Assembly: GCF_003589595.1 (NCBI RefSeq)
Contig: NW_020653715.1
Span: 3,010,252-3,074,251, forward strand
From: Hyposmocoma kahamanoa
Taxonomy: Eukaryota > Arthropoda > Insecta > Lepidoptera > Cosmopterigidae
Reading direction: 5' to 3'
DNA: 64,000 nt
Below are positions 22,656 to 32,600 of the stretch, one piece after another. The position numbers and the translations under genes are program-made. Position 1 is the first letter of the stretch. The number at the start of each line of letters is the position of its first letter. The notes below the pieces were generated by a model that worked only from the letters and a program-made list of their open reading frames with translations, ran no database searches and was not told where the DNA came from.

Positions 22656-24477
22656 AAGATAAATAGTTTCATATCCTAGTTTATTTTATTTTCACACTTA
22701 TGGGGCACGTTCTTTTACTTGACCGACTCGACTATGTTCTAATAACTAAACAGCGATGTCAGAGGTACCCGGCGTGTCTCACTTCGCTTTTTTTACTTTT
22801 AGGGAATTAAATCTTGTAATGTATAACAACACATTTGATAAGAATTCAGACGTAACCTTACACAGAGTAAAACGTTAGTTTTACAGTAATTATTAAATAC
22901 ATATAATCTAACGTGGTATATTAATCAAATGTAGTACACTTGTATTCAACAATGGATAGAAACGATAAATGACAACTTCATTATAAGTACAGCTAAACCA
23001 GTTAAATGTGTAACATGTTGAAATACTAGTTGTTTGTCTGTCTGTAATATTTCAGGTTGGTAGCAGGCAGGCAAGCCCGCGCGGAGTTCTACACAAGAAG
23101 AGACGCGGCCCCAAGTGCTCATGAGGCCCCCTAATGTCTACCTTAATAGAACCACCAATCCTACCACAAAAAAATGACTGAATATTGGTTTAATAGCAGC
23201 TGTTAAAACAGTTTGGTTAAGAACATTTCACATGTTAATCAATTTTTGGTAAAGAAAATCTCTGTTAGAAGAACCCTATATCTAAAAAAAAGTTATAAGC
23301 CTCCACTTGGCTAACGACGGTGCACAACAAAACCTGTTTTCAGGTAACTTGAAGTCAACTAATAATACTGTAACTAAACGATAAGCAAAACCAAGTTACA
23401 AACAAGTAAATTCACATTATAGAAATCAAAGAAATTAACAAAACCAATTAAAACTTTTAACCCTTTAACTTTAACTACGGAAAGTTCAAAGATAATTGTA
23501 GTATTAACTAGAGTCAAGATTTGCTTAATAACTATTTATAATTGTTAAAGTCCTTAAGTAGCTAGTAATTATGCACTAATATGAAATTTTCCGAAGTCCA
23601 ATTTAAATTTGCCTAAGTACGTGTGTTTGAAGTTTTTACTAACAATATAGGTAGTGTTGGGTCATGGAAAAAGTTCTAATTTGCAAAAATATTTCAGAAA
23701 CATAAATTTTTTTTTTTCGAATATCTTTCCAATACTATTAAATTTATTTCCATATTTAATTCCATATTCCAAATTTCCCAAATTGTACATTTCGAGAAAC
23801 ACAGATGGCGGTAGTGAATTTCATTCCTTTGCTCGTACACGTTAGGGAACTACACTTATCGACGGCATGCGGCATTGCTTTAAGCCGGTCAGTAAAACTA
23901 TTATGTCCATGTAGTGTTGGATCATGGAAAAAACGTTATTTTATCTAATAAAAAGTATTTTTAACGCAAGAAATTCCTCTTTATTATATTTAGATGAAGA
24001 TAAATAGCTGTACATGCACAATTTAGGACAATCATAATAAATAAATAGAAAGACATTTATAACAAGGTAGAAGTGAATAATAGCAAGGTACGTTCGTAAT
24101 AAATAAATTTAAACAGTTTCAACATCAACGTGTTGTATTTAGCGAATGGCTCACTGGCAGCCTTGTTGCCGTTCCGTCTTTGTGATCGTCAATATGCGGA
24201 GCGCGGTACGGTATCTAAAGCTAGGGAGGGGCGGAGAGTGACCATTCTCGTTACTATTTTATTCCCTGCTTTGGTCACTTTGGTGAAGGGTCACTTATCT
24301 ACTGCATTTTTTTATGACACCATTAATAATACTTTAAAATCCAATTTCGACTTCCTAGGTTAGTAGTTTTGTCCTACGATGCTGTAAAACCGTTTCCGGA
24401 AATCCGAAATTTAAAAAGAATAGTTTATTAATATTCGGTGGTTCTAACAACTTATAACACCTTTTTCCGATCGTTGC
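22656..24477. other. Intergenic stretch, nothing recognised
   Basis: AT-rich. ORFs at 23654-23845 and 24130-24363 have no family motif. Two tgttgg(g/a)tcatggaaaaa runs (23655 and 23914) are a short direct repeat. Confidence 0.35.
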
Positions 24478-24626
24478 TCATAAGTAAAAATGGAAGTAAA
24501 TTAATTTGCTACTTCGTGAAGCCAGTCGGGGATAAGTCGTGCAAAATAGCCGTTAAAAATGTCAAAAAAAAAACAACACACGCGCGGCTGTTTTGCACGA
24601 TTTACTTCCATTTTTAATAAGTAATA
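24478..24626. repeat. Inverted-repeat element
   Basis: ataagtaaaaatggaagtaa on the left is mirrored by ttacttccatttttaataag on the right, and gtgcaaaatagccg by cggctgttttgcac further in. A small non-autonomous TIR element is likely. Confidence 0.7.
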
Positions 24627-25412
24627 ACGCTTGAATAGATTAATTACTTAAGAGCTCGTAATATGATTGTTGTACTAACATATCTGAAATAAATGTATAA
24701 TAATAATACATTTATTATTATTATGATTTTTATCTCTGACCAGCTCGAGCGGATCACGCGTTAATTGGTGTGGTAAGTCCCTTATGAAGGAGGAAGGAAA
24801 TTTATTCGTGGGAATGAATAATATATTAATAGCATAAATAAAGGAGGTGAAATAAAACAAACACAAACATTTGGAACAATTTAATAACTTTCGCATGCAA
24901 AATACAAAAATAATGTAACAAAATGTATCAATAAATATATACTGTATTTATGTAATACCTATTATATTATTTAATTATTAAATTTGGCCCGATTCCGCCT
25001 CTCTGTAAATAACAGATATGTTTGTTTTAATCAACAGCTGTTTAAATAATACTTTGTCAGTTATAATTACTTATTTGTACACGGGTAATTGTGGCGAATG
25101 ATCCATATGTCGCAATGTTCATAGTCTTGTATTAAGAAACACTACATAACTCGGGTTTAAGCATACCTCATCGACAATGAAGTATGGCCTACACCCTCTA
25201 TTTAAAGGAGACCCGTGACCCACCGTGAGACGTATTGTAAATTGTGAAATAAGTTTTACTGTGGGAACCTTTAAGGTTTTAAGAAACTCCAATACTTTGA
25301 GATGTTTCCCTATGGGTTGTGTTGAAGAATTGGAAAAAAGAATTGACGCTATTGGCATTAGTGGTATATCTGTTTAGAAACAGCCTGAGTTAACGGGCAG
25401 AGATGGGCAGTG

Positions 25413-25449
25413 GGTTAAAACCCAATCAAAGGTAGATTGGGTTTTAACC
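25413..25449. repeat. 15-bp-arm perfect palindrome
   Basis: ggttaaaacccaatc (25413-25427) and gattgggttttaacc (25435-25449) with a 7-base loop. It is short, and its role is unknown. Confidence 0.7.
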
Positions 25450-25475
25450 GAGTTTTTGAGGAAGCCAAAATAACT

Positions 25476-26317
25476 TTATTGAAAGCATATTGCCAATCCT
25501 TCTACACGGGTGGTATGTGGGTTAACTATACGCAGAAGGAACTCGGCGCCCTGCGCGTTCAATGTAATAACGGTTTCAGGGTGCTGTTGGGACCACCGCA
25601 ATACTGTAGGGCATAGTCGATGTTTGCTCAAACTTTTTTGCTGTGATGCGGAAAAAGACGGCGTCACTACTCTCTAGACTGCATTCTAGTCCTAACAGCA
25701 TCCTGAAAACGACTCAAACGATTCGATGCGCCAATGCTTCGTCATTTCGTCCAGGCTCTAGTGAGGTGATGCGGTAGTCGACGGGGCCTCAAGCGAAGTA
25801 ATGTGTGTATTTGTTTTGTCTCTGTATCTACTAACAATAGTCATAAGTTTAAAAAGTCTGTATTTACTAACAAGTGAGCCTTGGATGCCAAATAAATTAT
25901 TTACTACTTATTATTATTATATCTATTTTAGACTCTTATTATTGTTATTATTTAATCCACTCCTGCGCAAAAACGGCGAATACGGGATTTGGTATAATAC
26001 CAATATACTATTTACAAATTTTGATGATAAAAATATTTTTTAAACGAAAAAGAGGCAACTCCACACAATTACCTTGCAATCCTGTGGAATCTCACTATTA
26101 AGGATGTAACATTATGATTCGAATTTTATGAAAATCGATTCAAGTGCATACGATCTAACGATTTTTTGTATCGATTTATTTCAATGATATTTTCAAGCGA
26201 ATCGAATGGTCTAGGTCAGAAAGAAAGAAATAAACATTTTTTAATAACATCATTAAATTTGAACAACTCGATTTACTGTACTCGACTTCGGGCATTAATG
26301 GGTTTTAACCCGCTTCA
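25476..26317. other. Downstream flank of the CCDC42-like gene, nothing firm
   Basis: A minus-strand 63-codon ORF (25476-25667) is followed by AATAAA in its own direction, but no splice signals or family motifs support it. The plus ORFs at 25801-26101 are low complexity. Confidence 0.3.
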
Positions 26318-26318
26318 T

Positions 26319-26334
26319 TTTATTTTGTTTTATT
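26319..26334 (-). terminator. Poly(A) signals of the CCDC42-like gene
   Basis: Two AATAAA hexamers on the minus strand (26319-26324 and 26329-26334) lie 84-99 bases after the stop codon, a normal 3'UTR length. Use is inferred. Confidence 0.6.
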
Positions 26335-26417
26335 TTCTGCTTACTGTCTTTGGTCACGGATTTTTGTATGTTCGCTTAATCATTTTGTCGTCGACTGTAA
26401 TCACGGGATAAAAATAC

Positions 26418-26684
26418 TTACTTCTCCTTGGATCGCCTCTGCGCGATTCTATAAATTCTCCTCAACTCCAGCAATGCTCTCATTATCACAACCAATTGCT
26501 GTTCGAAATCACTCTTCTTTATGTTAACAGTCAGACCCTTGTGCTTGCATATCTTCACATAGAGACTCCATATCGCTGAACGGACATGACATAATTCCAC
26601 GTGGCGTTTGGCAGCTGTTTCTTTGAGACGGTTGAGTGCTAGCTCCCATTTGATTACCCGGTTCCTTACTTTATCATAGCGCCA
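26418..26684 (-). CDS. CCDC42-like gene exon 6 (last)
   Basis: The acceptor is cattttcgcag. It encodes the C-terminal 88 residues with WELALNRLKETAAKRHVEL and FEQQLVVIMRALLELRRIY, then a basic tail RRSKEK and TAA. The bases at the stop also read AA|GTAAGT, a good donor. Confidence 0.88.
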   Translation of the reverse strand, partial: WRYDKVRNRVIKWELALNRLKETAAKRHVELCHVRSAIWSLYVKICKHKGLTVNIKKSDFEQQLVVIMRALLELRRIYRIAQRRSKEK

Positions 26685-29600
26685 CTGCGAAAATGCAAAG
26701 AATTAGTGCTAGGTTTTGACGTGAAACATTTAGAATAAAGACCCGTGGCTTCTTGTTTAAAAGATCGACTGTTGCAGTAACTGTGACAAAAACACCTTTG
26801 CCTTTAATTTGAAAGTTACTCTACATTTGTGGATGTTTATTAGCAATACTTCTCGATAAGCCAGCAAGGCTAACGTGACCATTCTATTTTTCCTTCAGAG
26901 CGCCTATAAATTTATTATTGTGTTAAAAATAAAATACATGTTTATGACAGTTATATACGGAATATCGTTGCCTTACTTTCTCAAACTCGTATCTTAAAGC
27001 ACAAAGTTACTGAAATGCAAAAAATGGATTGTTTATACAAATTTTGCAGGCTTATGTCACATCGCATTTCCTTCATATTCACACTGGCTTTTACCTATTC
27101 CTAAAGTAATGCATACAAATGAACACACTGGATAAGAAACTTAAAATAAATAGAAAGTTTTGCCATCTCCTGAAAACTCTTTATAAGATACGAGTTTGAG
27201 AAAGTAAGGAATCGATATTTAATGATAATTTTTTTTTTAAAGTACTAAAAATGTTTAGTAATCAAAAATAAAAAAAAGAACTAACGTAGTGTGGCTAGCT
27301 TTAAATATTTTTAGGGATGAGCAAATTTTCTTTAATACGTGAGGTTTAGATTTTTCCATCTATGCCACGGCAATCACCGCCAAAAACAAGACACGCGCAG
27401 TACGGACGCACAAACAAAAGAACCGGGCGTCAAAGCTTTTTTTTAAATAATCACCTATATTAAATTTATTTTTACCTGTTTTGTCAAAGCGTCAAGCTAA
27501 CATTTTTAAGCCTTTTGGGGGTAGCGGGACACGAAGCTTAAAAGCGGGACTGGTCTGGACGTATGGTCACATGGTAATGAAATAAATCGATCGACTTAAA
27601 ACGTTTCACGTTAGAGCGATGCCACAAGATGCTTTGCGGCGGCGTTGCAACGCATGTGCTGCGACGCTGCGTTTTACTAATTTTTTTTATAAAATTTTAA
27701 AATTTATAAGACGCAAGGGTTAATGGGCGTTAACTAGCCTTAAAATAGTAAGGGCTGTTAAAATGAAGATGTTAAAAAAAGATGTTTTCAAGAAAGTCAA
27801 AGCTCTTCACCTGCAGAGTCACAGATGGGTAGCAAATAGAGATAGTAAGCGTCCGGACCCCACAGATGCGAGAACCAAATAATTAATTACCTTGCCATTG
27901 TGGCAAGTTTAATGGCTTATCTCTAACCAATCACGTGAACCTGTGTTTTCTCAGTATTAGCTCACTAACTAAACTAGGGTATAGATATAAATTAGAACTA
28001 CATGTCACATGCGTTGAAATGGATCGCGGTGACGTAAGGAGTACGTGACACACAAGGGCCAGGAGAGGAAGCGGGGACGGGTGCTACGTCGTTACGTTGC
28101 GACACCGCATGGCCAGTGTAGTATCGCTCTTATACCAGCAATCGTGTGCATCTATCATTTACAAAACTACTGTTTTTTTTTTAAATAATTATGAATACTA
28201 AGATTTAGAAAAAAAATCCTTTGATCCGGCCAAATTCGAACCAACGTCTTCTAGCAAACCGTTGTCGGATCTTTGTATTTGGTTTTCAACGACTTTTCAG
28301 CCGTAGCGCCATCTATGAGAAATCCATGAAAGTATTTCGTCACACAGTTAGGCACCTTTACAGCTACCAGCCCTGGCTAGAGATGTCGCTATTCACTGTA
28401 ATTGTATTGTTTTCTTTATTGGTTTTATATTAATGTGAGTCGATCACGTATTGAGGAACCGTATTGTACTACAATGTGAATTGTCCATGATATAGTGATA
28501 AAATATTTACTCTCAGATTAGCGAGCGTGTTATTCAGCCCCATGATGAAGAGCTTCTTCTCCTCGGTGAGAGCTGCAATCTCCTGACGAGCGTTTTCCAA
28601 CATCTCCAGATCTCGCTCTTGACGATCAGCCAACGTGCTTTTGGCGGCAGCTAGAAACCACGTTGTTACTAAGGCATACCTGTTTCTCATACTGCAAAAG
28701 CCTGGAGTTAGTGCATAATTAATTTACATTTAGAAATTCAAATTGTTCAATCTCATTGATGTAATGTATTACAAGATAATTAGCAACCGCGTTTTTAATC
28801 GAATAGAAAGATAGAACTATTGCTACTCAACGCAGAGGGGAAACGTGGCGATCCTTTAAAATTAAAACAAAATTACACATTTTTAAAATGTACGGAGTAT
28901 ACGTTATAGAAAAGATGTAGTTTTGTTACTATTAACAAACTGATGACCTTCCTTGAAGTATTTACGCCGCCGTACTAATAAAGGTTTGTTTTGTTTTTTA
29001 TAGATAACTTCGGATTTCTATGGAGGAAACTACAAATAATCGTGTTTCTAAAGGGCCTGATTTATAGAGTGAATCCTTAAATAGGTACATTAATTTCATA
29101 ACTAAAGCTTTTGTAATAACGATAGAGCAAGGGATCAAACGAACGCAATTATTTCGCAATTACGTATCGCTGCCTCGGCGCAGTCTTCAAGTTCAGTAGC
29201 CCTTTTCCCAGTTTCATGACCAATCTACTTGAAAATTTGCTTTTTTGCTATCCGATAACATATTAACCTTCAATTTTTAAGTTCTTTGCGTTCGACCACC
29301 ATGATATATAATATTTTTATGAAATTACTCCACTAGTTTGATATAATCGTTGATACAATGATCGAACACTTAAAGGGGGCATTCGTTATCCTGCATTGCA
29401 GTCTGCCTTGTCGTCCGCCGCGTAATGCAGGGTTATGAATGTAGACGCAGGTTGAAAGCCATCCTGCAATACGTCCTGCGAGACTTCATGCATGGGATAT
29501 TATACGAAGGATAGTGTGTGGCAGTCTCCTGTCTGCGCGGCGCAGTGACATGCAGGTAGTGAATTGACCGTTTAAGAAAAAAATCCTTCCATCCGGCTGG

Positions 29601-32600
29601 ATTCTAACCGACATCTTCCAGCAAATCGTGCCAGACCAATTTATCTATATGCTTGTCGCAGATCTTTGTTTTTCCTTTTTAACGACTTTTTGCCGTAGCG
29701 CCATCTATGAGAAATTTATTTCTTCACTCAGACTACAAATAACCTTTATTTCTGCTGTGACCAGGATAGCCTGTAGACCACCCAACTCCTCAACTACTTC
29801 CAGTAGAATTAATGTCTCTGGGCTCATGAAATTGATCTCGTCGAGTTGTTGGCTTACAGATCTATACCTCCAATGAACTTACGCCATCTTTATCTTTTGG
29901 TCACTTTCTGTTATTTTGTAAACAGCCATATTTATTTACTAATATTATGTTTCCCGATTTTTATAAGAAAAAAATAAAGAAACAAAATTCGAAAACATAC
30001 AAAAAAATTAATTTTGTGAAAAAATAAAGAAACAAAAAACAAAATAAAAACAGAACAGGCCCAAAAATTAAGCTGGCATAGTGTTCATTGGAGGTATCGA
30101 GATGGTAGTTTTATTTGACTTTTTGGGGTTATATACACTCAGGTGTATTGTGAATTTGAAAAATCTACTCCAGGAATACTTACCTAATGCTTCATAGCGA
30201 TTCAAAACATCCAGAGGTTGCTTGAATTCTGGGTACGCGTGCACGATTGACATGAGGTAGTCCTGGAATAAAACATGTTAAAACATTGTATTCTATTAAA
30301 CCTTTCCGTACTTAATCGACTATTTTAAGCTTTAAATCATAAAGATCTGAGAGACACTGCCACTGCGCCCGTCACCCTGAGACATAATTCGACAAGGGCA
30401 TGTAATTCCATCAGCACCTTCACCCTTCAGAACCCGAACGCAGTAATTCTTGCATTACGGTTTGGCGGTAAGGTGGCAGTACTTCTCTGGACGAACTCTT
30501 TCACAACGAGCTTTGCTGCTTTTTTGATTTGAGAGAACTATTTTGGTTTCGAACTTTTTTATTGAAAAGCAGAAGTTACGAATATAGGTATATTCGTATA
30601 GGTTCCGCGGTTCCGCGGTTACATGTCAATTTCAGAACATTGTAAACGTATAAATGAGTGTGTGCATTATTATAAACGTTTAAGAGTCCAAGTTAATATT
30701 TGAACATTCCTTTTACTGCTACGATCAAATATATTGAATTGAAGTTTTGCTGGATTATAGAGTTTCTCTATGTTAATTAGGTTTATTCGCGTGTTCCCAT
30801 GAAGCTTTAACGACTTCCGAAATTTGTATTTTTACAGGAACAGCAAGAAGTGGTTATCCGAAATCTCGATTGCATGAAGTTGATAACGACTTCACGCATT
30901 AACTGCATGCAGTCGAAACCGACTTCATGCAGCCGAGATATCAACTTCATGCAGTCTTGGTCTCGGTTGCAAGAAATTGATTACGACTGCAAACATGTAA
31001 TCAATCTTTTAGCAGCCTAAGATTGGGTACGTGAATCACGTGAGAGCGGCACGAGCGCCACCAACAGCGGAACTGAAGCAGTTGCCATAGCCGAAAATGG
31101 TCAGGAGAATGTATTAATGCATTGCTCCACAACCACAGCCCAGGGAACCAAGGAAAGGGAGGAAGGAACGGAAACTCATCTCTGGAGCTGTGTCGTCAGT
31201 ACCACCGAGACGAGGTGTCCAGTTCGACGAGGACGGTTTCAAAAAGGTGGAAAAGAAAAAGAAGTACATCAGACGTAACCGTAATGGCACCGCCTCGACT
31301 GGCTCCAATCAACTGTTGCGTCCAACGGTACGTTGCTATACATGTCACTTCATTACTCCACAAAGTCTGCGGCTATTGTAGAGAACACATGGGTGAAAGC
31401 CAATACTGCCCTGAGGGTCGAGCAGTTGGAGTCCCGCCACAATATGAATTTTAATTAATTTGTAGTAAGAGCACCAACTCAACATCTGTCGACCTTCATG
31501 AAGGACGACTTTCGGTTGAAGGGTGTCATATTCCGGCGTTTCCGAGGACGGCTACCGGACACCCACGTTGCGTTACACGTCGCGGTCCATACGTGTAAAT
31601 ACACAAATAGTGTTAGTCTTTTTGTATTTATTTATTTATTTTTATTGTATTATTATGTATGTTAATCTATATAAGGTATGTATTTATGGGTCTTTTGTAA
31701 CCTGGACATAAATAATAAAAAAAATCCTACTGTCTTACCTCGTAAATAGTATATTCCTTGACTTGCTGCTCCATTAGCTGCTTCACTTCTTCCATCTCAG
31801 CGACACGCTGCCTCATGGCTTCCGTCTCTTTTGTCTTACGCTCCAGAACTTCAGTATCCGCCTCCATCTTGCGTTCTGCACGATCACGTTTTTCTTGGTT
31901 TTCTCTAATGAACTGTTTAACGCATAAGTCAATCATACTGATTATCAGTCCGATCACGTCCACAGCTGAGTCTGTACAAGACTACTACGCACTAGCTCCA
32001 ATGTTATAGTTAAGAAAACTAGATTTAACGTTTTAGTGTTTCACAAAAATATATTCTATTGCGCTAAACCAAGACTCTAAGACTATCGAAGAATAAAGGG
32101 TTTATTCATATAAAGTGTGTTGCAACAGTTTAGTGCTGTTGCGAACATGTCTTCAAACCTTATTGAAGCTGATAAAAGACTCCTTCAACAGTAGTTCTTT
32201 TTCCCTCAAGTCCTTCCACTTCTCGTCCATGATGAGACGGTTCCTCTTCTCTTCCTCGCGCTTTTCAGCGAGCTTCTCTTCGGCGTCCATGAGGTCTCGT
32301 CGCGCCTGCTCCATGAGGACTTGAGGCGTGGGACGGGCCACGTCCCATACTGGATATTTTCTACGGTTAGTAAAGAAAAACATACCGTTTAACCGCCCTA
32401 ATAAGTACCCGCATAATAAAGCCCACTGTCCATTAAGATTGAGAGAACCTATTAAAAATAAGTTATTTTGACTAAAGAGATCACACAGGGAGAGCTTTAC
32501 CACGAACAATCTTGCGAAACCTATACATTTGTGTACTCGTAATGTGTCAATGTATGTGTATATGAGTGCTAGCGTTCTTTTGAATTGTTTATACCTAGGT

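Noticed and set aside
25476..25667. A further exon of the CCDC42-like gene
   Set aside because: The gene already ends at the expected length, and this ORF has no coiled-coil character.
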